This document shows positions 9,843 to 24,800 of a DNA stretch of 64,000 nucleotides, in pieces. The position numbers and the translations under genes are program-made. Numbering within the stretch: the first letter of the stretch is position 1; each line of letters starts with the position of its first letter. The stretch comes from Strigamia acuminata (Eukaryota > Arthropoda > Chilopoda > Geophilomorpha > Linotaeniidae). Where the stretch lies: positions 11,215,060 to 11,279,059 of the forward strand of contig OX442314.1 in the NCBI GenBank assembly GCA_949358305.1, given 5' to 3'. The notes below the pieces were generated by a model. The model was not told the DNA's origin. It worked only from the letters and a program-made list of their open reading frames with translations, and ran no database searches.

Positions 9843-12800
9843 ATGGCTGCAACAACATCGACGAATAATTTGTTTAATGGACAACAAGGGTTAATGCAAA
9901 TGAATTTTACCATGCCAACTAATATCAAAAACTGGGGATCCTCTTTTAATCCGAAGAAAGTTGCCCGTTATTCGTCGCTCAAACGAGGAAAAGAGGAAGT
10001 TCCACTCGGAGAACGAGTACGTGTTGATTTTAAGTTATAAAAGTCAAAATTTATTCAAATTTAAACAGGTGTTTTGGTTTATATCACTACAGTTCGCGCC
10101 CGGTATCTTGATGCTAAATTCATACTGTGCATTCGTCGCAGACGATTTTCTAATTCCAGTTGTTATTTAACAGTATTAAGCCTATTATTAGGCCTAATAA
10201 TGCTAAAATAATTTTTTTGGTATTACGCTGTAAATTACTTTTAATGATGAGTTTATTCTTGTTTACGGAGTATTTACTTTATTTTAGCATTATTAGACCT
10301 AATATTAGGCTTAATACTGCTTAATAACAACTGGAATTAGAAAATCGTCTGCGCAGAATGGGATGCGCAGAATGGATTTAGCATCAATATACCAGGCGAG
10401 AACTGTAGGTGCATTTCTCAGGTTTCATAGAGAAAAGCTGTTTAAATACGTTGTTTAAAATGCTGTTTAGTTTAAATTACTGTATTTCTTCGATTCTAAA
10501 ACACCATCGATGAAACACCCTGTTTTTAGAGATGTTTAAATGGGGAAAAAAGTGAGTCTTGGAATTGAAGAAATATATGGCTGCGCCTACTGATAAATTG
10601 CATGAGTTTATGTAAATAAGTTCTGGCTGTTGTTTTGTTTTGTTTTGAGAAGGTCAAATGTATTTTTCTCCGCTAGAACGGTCAACGATATTTGCAAATC
10701 CATAAATATTAATTTATTTTATCGATAAAAAAAATGCAAAATTATATTTATTTTATGAAATTTTTTATTCTTTATTTTTTCACGGTTCAAGCAACTTGTC
10801 CTCCCTATTCTTCTCCATCAATCATTACATATATTAATACTAATTATTTTGATGAAAAATTTCTATTGTAACCTTGAATACCATTTCAAGGATGATGTCA
10901 CGGTAAACTACGTGTTTTGAACATGAATTTGAACTGGATCAAACTCGCTTTAAAAAAAAAAAAAAAAAAGGTGACCAAAACAAGTACGGAATTTGGTCCA
11001 GTTTGTTCTGCTCTCGGCGTCTTTTCGAACCTTAAATTCAAACTAGTAGCCAATGACCTGATTTACGAGGTAAATTGATATACATCGTAATTAATCCTCC
11101 CATTTTAATATCCTATTCTAAACCTTTATCATTAGTATTTCAGACGTGCAATTAATTCATTGGGATTTTTCATTTTGAATGAAATGAATCACGAATAATG
11201 ACTCAGTTTTGGCACAACTTGTATTTGATTATTATTATTATCATATATTCAAAGTTTACCAAAAAAGGTTGAAAAAAACATGTTGTAATAGGCCAAACCC
11301 ACACAATCTGGGTCTGGTTCTTGTGTCTTTGTCTGTGCACTTGGACAATGGAAGAAATTCTAATTCTTCGCCACCTGAGTTGCCCACGTTGGAAGCAATG
11401 TCATAACTCGAGCTTAATGTATATTTAGCGAGTGAAATTGATCTTTTTTTTATGTAATATGGTAAACTAAGTGTTGGTTTACCAATGTCAGGCAGTGGAA
11501 ATTGGGAAATTGGGTTTGCGAAGTGTTGAATGCGCTTTTTGCTGTGGAGTTCTTTGTCCCTTTGATATAGTTTGTTATTTACTTCTGGCATTATTTATTT
11601 CCCCCTAGATTTTTTTTTTATTATTTGCACCTTTTTGTACAAAGGTGTGGCAAATCAGATATAAAATTGCATTTATTTCATCCGGTTGATTCCATTCTGA
11701 CGAATTTCAACTGGGAAATGAACTAGGGAGGATGGACACACAATTTCTACCAAAATCTTTTTTATGTTTCCTGCTTGCTCTTGTTCATTGCATTCTAAAT
11801 AGCTGGTTTAAATTTTGAAAGTATAAAAAAATAGATTTTAATTATTTTAATTGTTTTTTTTTGTTTTGTTTTGAAGTGAGGCGTTTGGGATGTGAATTTT
11901 TAAATAATTTAGTGGTTGTTACATCCGTTTGTAAATTCGCCTCATTTTGTAATTAATTATTTAGAAGAAAAAAGAAATTATAAAATAATTTTTTTGTTTT
12001 TGTGGAGTTAAATTGATGGTTTCTGTGTGTTGTTTTCATAATTTCCTCATTTGGTTGAGGTAATATTCGTGCAGATGTTTACTTTACTGCTAACAGGTTT
12101 ATTATTGCTGTTGTTTATTTGAGTGCTGGAGAGTTTTACTGTTTTTACTTGTTAAATTTAATTTTGTTTTCACGCTTTTTTTTTCTGATTTGACTTGTGT
12201 GTGGGAAATTATATTACTTATTGGTTTCATTGTGTGAAATAGGTCAGTTTTAGAGATGAACAAAGCGGAGAGAATTTGGAAAGATGTAATTTAGGTCTCA
12301 ATATTTGACTTGTTGTGAATGTGGGTAAAGTGAATGTTTCATTTATTGTTAGTGTTGCACTTCCAGTGGAACTGACACAAATCTGATGAAAAGTAAACAC
12401 ATCAAAACTACTTCCTCGTTAGTTTAAAAATTTAATTTTTCTATGCATATATAAGGGAGATAGTTTCCAATGGGCTTCTTGGTCTTTTATTGTCGTCGTT
12501 TTGGGAATGGAATTTAAAAGAAAGTGAAATTGGTCCAAAATGTCTCAGTAACTTTTCTGCACTTTCCGCTGATAATTTCTTCTTGAATGCAAGCAGAAAT
12601 ATAGGGTGTCCCAAAAATAACGCAAGATTTGAATTAGCCGCCATTTGTGCAGTAAATTGTTGGCGACCGTGAAACAACAACGATTTGACGGCTGAAAGTT
12701 TAGGGTTTTATCTGCCGAAATTGGTTAATATTGATGTGGCCAATATGTGGTTTCAACAAGACGGTGCCACACGCCATATTGCCATACAACCATGGAAACA

Positions 12801-15800
12801 ATTCAATTACTGCATGAGACATCACCGGTTTCGGTGATCAGAATTGGCCCCTTTTTCTTGCACCGTCTTGTTGAAACTACATATTGGCCACATCAATATA
12901 ATCCAATTTCGGCAGATAAAACCCTAAACTTTCAGCTGTCAAATCGTTGTTGTTTCAGGGTCGCCAACAATTTACTGCACAAATGGCGGCTAATTCAAAT
13001 CTTGCATTATTTTTGGGACACCCTTTATAAGCACAAGGTGCAGAAAGGGTAAATAGATATATGAAATGCCAAAATTCATAATAAAATCATATTTGTGTAG
13101 AAAACCTGAGTTTTGAAATAGTCAAATATCGAGCCGACGTTTGGAACTAATTTTGTGCCAATCAAAAGAAATTTTAACACTTTGATATTGGGCCAATAAA
13201 CATAGTCAATATAATGCTACCTGTTATTTCTTCATGTGATGACGTGAAATAGTTATTTTTTGGCTTGGGATTTCTCTCATTAATAAATGCACCTTGGAAT
13301 AGGTAATTTGTACAAAACAAATAGAATTAGAATTAGAATACCCCTAAATTATGTCACTCATCATTACTGAAGTTGTATTCATAGACTATAATAATTACTA
13401 TTATCATGCTTGTTTATAATAAATTGGTAGCTGGAGGAATAATTTTGCTGGCTAGTTATGGCTGACATTTTTCTTGAATCTTGATTTACCAAGGCCAGTT
13501 ACTAAGGCTTAAAGCGCTAGTATCAACCAGCATGAGTGATGCAAATATTGCATCGGCAATGTCTGCTGTCAGGGAAAATAACATGCCATTTTAACTCAAC
13601 CTGTGTGTGATCCTATAGTCTGGTTCAGTGCCAAAATCAAACTGAAAAATTCCTGTTTATACTACAAACCGATACAACGTAGTCCTAAATCCCATTGGTT
13701 GAGTCGTATCACTGGTGTAGTCGCACAAAAAAGTAGCCCACAACACCTGAATTGTAATCTAACTAGGCAAAACAACCAATAAGAAGAAAACTTTTGTTTA
13801 CCTGCCAAAAAAACCAATAACCTGTGCTAACTTTTTTTGATAGGATAAAAACAAACAAAAAAGCAGATTTATCAAATTAAATAAACATTTTATTACCAAT
13901 TAAATAAAATCAATCATTCTAATCACTTTTTACACTGAAATTCATTTAAAATAAACAGAACTACTTTTCTGCGTAGTAGAGCACAGTTCACAGTTAGGCG
14001 TAATTTGGCTCAACCAATGGGAGTTAGGACAACGTTGTATCGGTTTGGATATAGATGCCTGGTGCCGCGCAGAATGCAAATATTTTTATTGGCAGCATCG
14101 TTACCGATATTTCTCTCCCATAGTTTCATGCGCCAACTTTCATAAGTTAGGTTATCGGTGATAATGCTGTTGATGTAAATATATGCGCTTGGGATCTATG
14201 GACGATAAAAGCGAGATTGCCGCACGTTTAGGATTTTGCTTGAATAAAATATTTCTATTATTGAAATTGGCCTTAAAATGAAGGAATGGACTTTACACAT
14301 CTTTCGTCTTAAAAACTGATTATCCGATAGGATAAGCGGGTTTGCTGGTTGAAATTATTAACTTACGCACATAATATGGTTAAGTTTTTAAGTTTTTGTG
14401 GCATGGTTCGGTCAACAAGTGCATGAAATTCACTTTTAGTGGCATGCCAGTAAAAGCGTGGCTTTACGATGTAGGACAATAAGTGGTAACATTGTGCATG
14501 CAATTTGGTTAACGCATTAAACCTAATTTTCACACCGATGAAACTTGTTGCTTTCTGGATGCTGCACATTGCTGAGCAAAAGGTTGCAGGTGAAAACGTA
14601 TAATTAGCCTGAATTTTCCTCTTATTGTCAAGCTGAGCATGTCGAATCGATGTAAAATTTGTGGGTTTTTTTTTGCATCTTACACAGTCGCAATTTGTAA
14701 AGAATGAAAAATGTTGCTTTAGTGAACGTGTAGGTCAGGGATATAAAGAAATAAGAAAAACAGAATGACTGTCCATTGCTCAACAGGAAGCATTACTTAG
14801 CAGAGAGGTCAGCGAATACAAACAATGCATTTGCTTACAGATTATTTCATTTATTTCATTTATTTATTTATTTATTTATTAAAATACATGACGGAGTTCA
14901 TGTTTCGTAATAAACACGATAGTCTTAATTCTAATCTCTGCTATAAATCAGCTGCAACTGTTCCTTTGTTTTGACACATGTCGGTTTTGTCACTTTTATC
15001 ACTTTTATCTTAATGGAGATTTAATTATAATTTAAAAAATAAATAAATTTAATTTTAAAAAGTTTTAAAATTGTAAAATTAAAAAATTAAATTAAATTAA
15101 ATTAAATTAAATTAAAATTTTAAAATTTTTGGGGTTGGGGAAAGGGTTTTGTATTTATGGCCGTTTTATCACTTTTGTTTGAAGTTCGCACACCTGTGTT
15201 GTGTCCAACGGTCCAACCCACGTGAAGTTGATGTACATTTTGTGTCTGTTTTTAAACCCTTTTAGAGGCTATGTAGCTCTAGGCATAATGAGCAGGCCTA
15301 GCTAAGCAGTCACGCAGTTCAACATCTGCGTTTGTAAAAGGGAAAGACCAGACGAGGTTTGGATTTGTAATGAATGAGCAACACAGTTTTTCTCTCCGTT
15401 TGTGAAAAAAGGAAGGAAGCAAAAATAGGAAAATACGACGAAAATAGTGATTTTTAATCGTGACATGCTTGGATTTATGGGTTAAAAATGTTTAAAAGTG
15501 TTTTGAACGCTGGGAATCACGTGCAGTTGCAATATAGACCGGTAAGAAAAATTTTAAAATTTAAAAAAAATTTATATTTAGAAAAAAAAAATTATATTTA
15601 GAAAAAAAAAATTTTTTTGAATGGATTTTTGGGTTGTAATATAAAATATCTGGATGCAAATGAAGGGAAACACATTTAGAGACACCTACTCGATGAATTT
15701 TGATGGATTTAGGTGGAGCCTGCATGGGAAACACCTGTGTTGTCGATTTTAGTATCAACAACCTTGATAGTTGCTGAGTTTAAACTTTTCAAGGGGACGG

Positions 15801-18800
15801 GAGACACGAACAAATTTTTATATTTATAAAATTCACTTTTCCCAATCTTACATAAGATCCTGGAACGACCGTGATCTTCTCTTTTAATTACCATAAAACG
15901 ATTTTAGAATACGGATCTCCCTACTTAATAAACGAAGATTAGATTGAAGGTTGTGTCTGATTAAATAAGAAAAGAAGAACAAAAAAATTAAAAAACACAC
16001 AATTTAATTCAAGGATTCATTTCTTCACATATTGAAATGAAAACCTTCCATTCTTCCCGGTCCAAGTTTTGAATTTCAATCGAATTGGAGGCCGAATTAA
16101 AATTTTTACTTCGTTTTACTCCATAAGAATATCCACGAGGCGTTTTTAGGTCATTTAAAAACTCACCTTTGACCCCCGAACGTGCACAAACATTGCGACA
16201 CAATTTTGACCATAAAATCGACTCTAAATAAGGAGTAATTTTTACGAGTTTGAGTTTGTTTGGTATTTATTTGTTTCTTTTGTTTATTTGTAGGTGAAAC
16301 TCGAAAGGATCCTCGGCCACACTGTGAGCAGCAATGCAGCGTTGGACTGTGAACCAAATACGGGATTAATTGTGTATCCGGCAGGGTAAAGAGGAGTTTT
16401 GTTTGTTTCTATGTTAATAATGTTATCTGATATTTTTTTGTTGTTGTTTTTTGTTTGAGAAGAATGTTTGGATGGAAAATGGGTTATTTTTATTGATCGG
16501 TGCATCTTAAATCTCGAGTGTCGATCCTTGACAATCGTTTGACCCGCGAGAAATATCCTTGCCATCGTGTTGGCCTCGCTCCGGCACATAAGATAAAAGC
16601 ATGTTTTATATTTGACAGTGAATAGTGAAAAGGGATTGTGGATGGTGGTTGTGCGCTCTGTTTTTAGGCCTAAATTGGATGGTGGAATGTTGGAGGTTGG
16701 CAATGATGTGATTTGTGCATCCACGCCTTGTTTGATTGCTTTTTATTGGTTTTTTTTTAATGAGTGGATTGGTGGTTTGTTGTTTGGGTAACGAGGCTTT
16801 TAAGGTTGTTTAGGGAGTTGGGGTGGGGAAAGGTAGTGAGTGAAGGCGTAATTGTATGGTTTTTGGGCGGTGGGTGGGGGTTAATGATGTTGAAGTTTGA
16901 CGGGTTTTGATGGATGTGTGGTTGATTTTGGAGTAAAATATAACTTAGCGGGGGATGGAGGTTTGTGGTTGGAGTGGTTGGAGGTACGGCGCAAAAAAGG
17001 AGATTTAAGGGAATTGAGATTTTGAAATTGTGGAAGAGAATTTTTTCTAGTTTGTCGATACAAAATTGGCCGAAATTTATAATTTGTCGAAATTTATACA
17101 GAATTTGCCGAAATTTATACAGAATTTGTCGAAATTTTTACAAAATTTGCAGAAATTTTTACAAAATTTGCAGAAATTTTTACAAAATTTGCAGAAATTT
17201 TTACAAAATTTGCAGAAATTTTTACAAAATTTGCAGAAATTTTTACAAAATTTGCAGAAATTTTTACAAAATTTGCAGAAATTTTTACAAAATTTGCAGA
17301 AATTTTTACAAAATTTGCAGAAATGTTACTAAATTTGCCGAAATTGATACTAAATTTGCTGAAATTTGTCAAATTTTATAAAAAAAAATATTGATCTGCA
17401 ACAAAAATTTATAAATTTAGATGAATTTCAACAAAAACTTCTCAATTTTCATTAAATTCAATAAAAAAAAAAAAAATTAAACTTATAAAAACTTTCTCGT
17501 AAAACATAAAAATTGATGAAATCCATCACCCATTTCCAGAATTTGTCAAAACCATCAAAAATTTATCTATAGTCAATCGAAAACCAAATTCTAAACTATT
17601 GACACAAAACTGCAAATGGCACAAACGAAGCGTAACATCGAGACACAAAATTTATACATTCCGAACTAACAAAAAAAAAAATTCCCATAAGAAGAAACAT
17701 CAAATTCCGGCCAAAAAATCCATCTTTAATCCACAAAATAAAAATCTCAAAAATTACCACATTTACACGCAAAACTCCGTGTTAAATTCCCAACAAACGA
17801 AACGCACTCGTCATATCTCCCGAAAATATCTCGACAAAAACTCGTCGGTGAAAATGAGTGATGTGATGAGGCATGACATCCCGAAACGAACTTAAGTATA
17901 CGTTGAGTCTTAACTGGTGGGGAAAAAATGCTACTCGGTTAAGGATGTTGATCCCCGATTCCAGCACAGTATTTATCAACATTTTATGGTATAGGGTACA
18001 ATCTTGCCGTGTGTTTACACACACAAAAAAATGATAACGATGAGAGAGAAATTGAAAAAACATTCTGAGTTTCGTGCTACTTCCTTGTTGTTGTGGCCTT
18101 TCTAGTTCCCGTCTGCTCCGCACATTTTTACCTGACCTTTTACGTAAAAATTCTCCTCTAGGTGATGCTGTTTTTTTTATTTATCTCGTTTATTGTCCTT
18201 GAATTTTTTTTTTTTTGAATTAAAAATTTAGATAATTTATTTGTTATTATTTTTTATTAAATTTGATAAAGTTGGGAGGAATTAGTTCATTTCCTGTTTT
18301 ATCTTTAAATTTATAAAGAGGTTTTTTTTTTTTTTTTTTTTTTATTTTAAAGTTTTTTCGTGAGTGAAAGTTGGAAATATTTTTTTTTTTGTGTGTAATT
18401 AAGATTTACCTGTAAAGAATTTTTATCATCCGATTGTGTAAGTGTAAAATATGGTTGGAGAAATTCCTTTTAGCGAGTGAAAAGGAGTGTGTAAACAGGT
18501 TTGTTTGCCAAATGTCAATGAACCTTTAATTTACGCGCACTAATTACGAAAAAAAATTATGGAAAATCAAATGTTATTAAATTTTTTCGAATTTTCGCAT
18601 TTTTTTAAAATTTTTTAAAAAAAATTTCGATTTTTTTTCGAATTTTTCGAATTTTTTCCATATTTTCCAATTTTATTGCAATTTTTGCCAATTTTTTCAA
18701 ATTTACAAATTAAACATTGATTTTCTTTGATTTTTCAGATGTGTTGTCATAATATACAACCCACGCAAGAACAAACAGACCCACATTCTAAACGCCTCGC

Positions 18801-21800
18801 GAAAAACCATAACCGCACTGGCCATTTCCTTAGATGGACGTCACGTAGTCACCGGAGAGGTATTTAGGCTTCTCTACCCTCATTTTCCCAACTCACTTTC
18901 ATTGACAAAATTTTTTTTTTACAGTGTGGTCATCAACCACACGTCCGCGTTTGGGATATTCACGAACGAGTTCAGGTCGCCGAGTTTTCAGGACACAAAT
19001 TTGGGATTAATTGCGTTGTAAGTGACAACAAAAATAAAAAACAATTATTTATTAATTTATTTATGAATTTAAATTAAAAAATAGGCCTTTTCTCCGAATT
19101 TAAAATACGTGGTTTCCGTTGGGTCACAACATGACATGATAGTCAACGTATGGGATTGGCGGAACAACATTAAAGTCGCGTCGAATAAAGTGTCGTCAAA
19201 GGTAGAATTGTGCGAAATGAATTCGTCAAGGGCAATTAATAAATTGTAATAAATTTCCAGGTGAAAGCCGTTTCGTTTTCTGAAGATGGCGGTCATTTTG
19301 TAACGGTGGGCAATCGTCATGTCAAGTTTTGGTACCTGGAATATTGCAGGTCCACAAAGGTAAATAAAGAATAATTATTGTAATTATGTGGGAGGAGTTT
19401 AATCGCTTCATTCAAGTGTCAAAATACATTGTAATGTTTTTGTCCGTTGTTTTTATTAGTATAAGGAACCGGTGCCGCTCATGGGTCGTTCAGCTATTCT
19501 TGGCGAACAGAGGAACAATTATTTCTGCGACGTGGCTTGCGGTCGCGGCGATGTGGCTGACAGCACTTTTGCCATCACTAAATCGGGGTTACTGTGCGAG
19601 TTTAACAGCAGGCGATTACTGGATAAATGGGTGGAATTAAGAGTGAGGAAAATTGAATTGAATTTCTACATTTTTGGGAATTAATTTTTTTTTTTTGTTT
19701 TTTTTTTTTTTAGGCGAATGCCAATTGTTTGAGTGTGGGATTGGAGTATGTTTTTATTGGTTGTTCCGATGGAATTGTGCGTTGTTTTAGTCCGTATACT
19801 TTGGAATATGTAACCACTTTACCTAGAACTCATTTTCTCGGTGCTGATATTGCCAAAAGTCTTACAATTGCGTGAGTAATTGATGGAATTGTTTAATTTT
19901 TTACGTTTTTTCATGTTTTTTCGTGTATATTATGTCTTTTTTCATGTTTTTTCTTGTATATTATGTCTTTTCTGCTTTTTTTCCACTTTTTTCCACTTTG
20001 TTTCCCACTTTTTTTCACTTTTTTCACTTTTTTTTCCACTTTTTTCACTTTTTTTTCACTTTTTTTTATTTTTATTTTTTTACATTTCGTGTATTCTTAT
20101 GTTTTTTTTTTAATATTTCAGGCACATGGGGTCTCATCCCGCCAGTGCCAAATATCCAGACACAGTTGCCATTACTTTAGACGAAGTTAATCGAAAAGTA
20201 TATCCGATTTCATTGAATAACCGCGTTTAAATTAATTTTTTAAATATTTTTTTAGGTCACGTGCATTTATAGTGATCATAGTATGTATGTGTGGGATATC
20301 AAAGACATTAGAAAAGTAGGAAAATCTCATTCATTTTTATATCATTCGGCAACGATTTGGGGAGTAGAGGTACGATTATTTGGATTTAGTCGAGTTTAAA
20401 GTAAAAAGGTAAATTTCTGTTTTTTAAATTTAGATGTATCCGGAGGATTCGCCCGAATATTTACCACCGGGTAGTTTTGTCACGTGCTCAAGCGACGACA
20501 CGATCCGAATTTGGAATTTGGATACAAATACGACTTTGACGTCTCAATTTAAACGAAATGTTTACAGTTCCGTGAGTATTTAAACACGAGAAATTAATTT
20601 TTTAAATATTTAAATTCGTTTTTTTTAAATTTAAGGAAATTTTAAAACTTCTTTACATCGACGAATCATTGGCGCACATCTGCGAAAACGATCGAACATT
20701 AACGAATAACGATAAGGGGGAAACGAGTTTCGATGGCCGCAATGGAGTGCGGTGTATTCAAATCGCTCCCGACGGCTTGCATTTGGCGTCGGGGGACCGG
20801 TCGGGAAATATTAGGTGGAAATTTAATTGAAAAACGGTTATTGGTGTTGTTTTATTTTATTTTTTATTTTTTAGGATATACGATCTTCAATACATGCAAT
20901 TAGTGTTAAAAATTGAAGCGCACGATGCGGAAGTATTATGTTTAGAATATTCGAAACCCGAACCGAGTAAAATTCGATTTATATTATAATATTTTGATTT
21001 TTTTAATTTTTTAAAATTTTTTTTTCTAGATCGGAGATATTTAGCATCGGCTAGTCGCGATCGTTTAATACACATCTTCGACGTAAATCAGGGTTATAGT
21101 TTCATACAGACATTAGACGACCATTCTTCATCAATAACAGCCGTGAGATTTGTTCAACAATTCGATAATTTCCAATTGATAAGCTGCGGGGCCGACAGAT
21201 CGATTATTTTTCGCAGCGCGCAGTTTGTAAGCGTTGAAAGTATTGAAATTTTAATTTAATTTAATTATTTAATTTTTTATCTCATAGACGCCTAATTTAC
21301 AATTCACTCGAAGCCATCACATAGTTGTCAAGACGACGCCGTACGACATGGACATAGATTCGAATTCGAAACAAATTTTTACCGCTTGTCAAGACCGCAA
21401 TGTTCGAGTATACAATATCAACAATGGGAAACACAGTCGCACGTTCAAGGGTTCGCAGAGCGACGACGGAACGCTCATTAAGGTGATAAAATTTTAATTT
21501 TAATTGGAAAAAATTGACTAAAATTTAATTTTTGTTTTAGGTTGTTTTGGATAATTCGCGTTTATACGTCGCCACGAGCTCGACCGACAAAAATTTATCA
21601 ATCTACGACTATTATTCGGGTGATTGCGTCGCAACTATGTTTGGACATTCCGAAGTAGTGACGGGATTGCGGTTCACGAACGACGGCAAACAACTGATAT
21701 CAGTGTCCGGCGATGGGTGCATATTTGTATGGAGATTGCCGCCCGAAATGACACATTCCATACAGGTGCACAAATCGCAGATGAAAAATATGGGGAAGGC

Positions 21801-24800
21801 CAAACGGGGCATAGTCAGTGCTAGAAGAAGTGTGTTCGAGAGTCCTCGACCACTGAATCCAGCGCGGGAGTTCAATTTCGACGAGCATAATGGAAACGAT
21901 GATGAAGATGATCTTTCGTACAGGTTTAGCGTTGGACCTCTGCCACTTTGGGCAAAGAAACAAGTAGTTTTTCTGGTTTTGGAGATGAATTAATTGGTCT
22001 TTTGTTGAGGTAATTGAGATTTTGTTGTTAGATGGCTGAGGATCCGGCGTCAAATGATGTTGGAAAAGGGTCGAATATTTCTCAGCCGAAAGGCCGGTGG
22101 GCGCAAAGGATCGATCCACTTGGAATTAATGTTAAAACGGTTTACACTTCCGGAGAAATTATTTCTTTTCCACGTCATGAGGGTGAATTGTTGTGATATT
22201 GTTGTTTTTTGTTTTTTTGTTATTGTTTTTTTTTGTTTTTTTTTAGATAATGAAAGTCAACAAAACGATTTTTATGATCTGGAACGTTTCGATTATGATG
22301 AAAGTGAAAGTTCGGCCGAATTTCGACATTCGCCCGAAATATTTAGTCGAGCACGAACGGAAAATATGCGCTCGCTAGTAAATAAATAAATAAATGAAAT
22401 AAATAAATAAAATAAAAATTAATTTTTTTTTTTTAAATTATTATTTTAGTCGCCATCAGGAATGGTGACAAAGAACCGTGGGAGTAGCGAAGTGACGCCA
22501 TTCCGAATGCACCATCCAACAGAATTGAGCAGTTTAACGATCGACGATTTTGATTTGGAGCAAGAGGCGATCGGTGCGGACGACGAGACCGAATCGACGG
22601 AATTAGATTTGCAAGAAGTCATTTATTATCCACCGTTGGACGACGATTCGCACTCGATTAATGGGTTTGTTTTAGTTTAATTTAATTTAATGCGGATGGA
22701 TTAATTAATTGTATCGAAATTGTTTGTTTGAATAGTGATTTTAAGGTTTGCAATACGAATCCCGACGATTTACGGGAAGCTCACAGAAGAAGCAGAAAAT
22801 TAAGAGCGGAACGGCCCACGGATATTCCGATTATACAAATGACAGGAAGTATGCGTTTTTGATTATCTAGTACGCGGTAAACTAGTTTTATTTATGTCTT
22901 GATAACACATTTCGTTTAGCTGTGCGGTCGACCGATTCCGAAGAGGATGAAGAAGCAACGACGCCTCTCAGCATCGATCAGAATGTGTTGAGCATGTTCA
23001 GTATGAGCACGGAGAGTTTGGACCGGGTTGGACAGAGAGAGAAGTTCATGAAGAGCAATTTTGAGAACCTGGAGGGCTCGCTTCAAGATGGAGAGAATAA
23101 TGATAATAGATCGAGCTTCACGGCTCGCTTTTTATCGAAATCTCAACAGCCAATACGGTATTTAGTTATGGAGGTGGCGGCTAGCTAATTTTGCAATGCC
23201 AAATTTAATTTTTTTTGTCTAAAAATAACAGTTTTGTGTCCAAAAAAATCAGTTTTGTGTCTTAAAATTGCAGTTTTATGTCTAAAAATTGGAGTTTGGC
23301 TAAAAATTGCAGTTTTGTGTCTAAAAATTGCAGTTTTGTGTCTAAAAATTGCAGTTTTGTGTCTAAAAATTGCAGTTTTGTGTCTAAAAATTGCTGTTTT
23401 ATCCTAAAAATTGCTGTTTTATCCTAAAAATTGCAGTTTTATCCTAAAAATTGCTGTTTTATCCTAAAAATTGCAGTTTTATCCTAAAAATTGCAGTTTT
23501 ATCCTAAAATTTCATTTTTTTGTTCTAAAACTATCATTTTTGCACTATTACATGCAGTTATTTGTCTATAAGCATGATTTTTGCTCTTAAAATCGCATGT
23601 ATTAAGTAAAAAAAAATCAATTTTTACACACGAGTAATTTTTTTAATACCTTATTCGATTTTGTAGTTATAAAAGTCGATTTATTTGCCTTTAGTCGTGC
23701 AAAATTTGGCGCCGTATCTGCTTACAGTTAATCAATACATCTCTTAATAATTTGATGTTGAATTTAAAATGTTTAAAATTTTTTTTAAAGGAAAACAAGT
23801 ACGAGTAAAAAAACTGGAAGAGAGGTTCCTCCAAGTCCGAAAAGATTGGAAACGATGAAACGAATGGAAGAAACGCGGAAGAAACTCGATACTGTAACTA
23901 ATTTAAACCGAAAAAGTAATGAAATATTTAATTTAGAATGAAATTGTTTGATCACACAGATTGGATGGAAAGCGAGTTTAAATAACAGTAAAAGCATATC
24001 GGATTTAACTCGAATATTGCCCGAAAAAGACAATTGTAGATCGAGCGCAGCTAACAAAGGTATGGCATTGCTCAAAACAGCAGCCACCAACTCAATGCCC
24101 GATTTAAGTGGTACCGTCACGACTGGTACTGTTTTAAATCGGCACGATGATCATGATAACCCATCGTCGTTTTGTACTAACTCACTTCCTCGTTGTACTG
24201 AGAAAAGAAATGTTCCTTTGTCCGGTGCTGGTAAAAGACCCACGTCACCTTGTCGCAAAAATGTCATGTCTAATGTCAAAGAAAGGACCTTGAAACAACC
24301 TTTAGCTAAGAAAGTGAGCATTAATCAAGTGCTGCCGTCAAAGTGTGAATCAGGTACTAACAAAACACTTTATTTCACGTTTTTCTGCTTTTAAAATTTC
24401 ATTTTGCGCTCGCTTTTTCCCATTTCTTCATGTGTTTTCGTGTTTTTCTATTTATTTTCGTATATTTTCGTTCATTATGCATGAATTGGATGGTGTTTTG
24501 GGCCGGTTCATTATTTTGTTTATGTTTTTTGAGTTTGCACGCACCTGTTTATTTTTCAGATGTGAGTGAAACAATTCGGCGAGCGTCATCAATGACCGAT
24601 TTGTCTCCTTCGAAATCCTTTAGGAGGCTCCTTCCTCCCCGTCCGAATGGTAGTTTGATGTTTATTGATTTTGCTCCCTATTTATTCGCTATTTGCTGCA
24701 AATTTTTTTAAATTAAATTAAATTTTATTTTATTTTTCACTTTAAACGTTCGTTAATCGATTTTTCTTTGCAGTTCCGAACCGAACACCGGCTTTCGGAG

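Noticed and set aside
16965-17381. Overlapping long open frames on both strands
   Set aside because: They result from a 21-bp tandem repeat without stops. They lie in an intron and have no start context or family match.
23210-23520. Spaced repeats that could suggest a CRISPR array
   Set aside because: Units are contiguous and AT-rich with no unique spacers, in a eukaryotic intron. This is a minisatellite.
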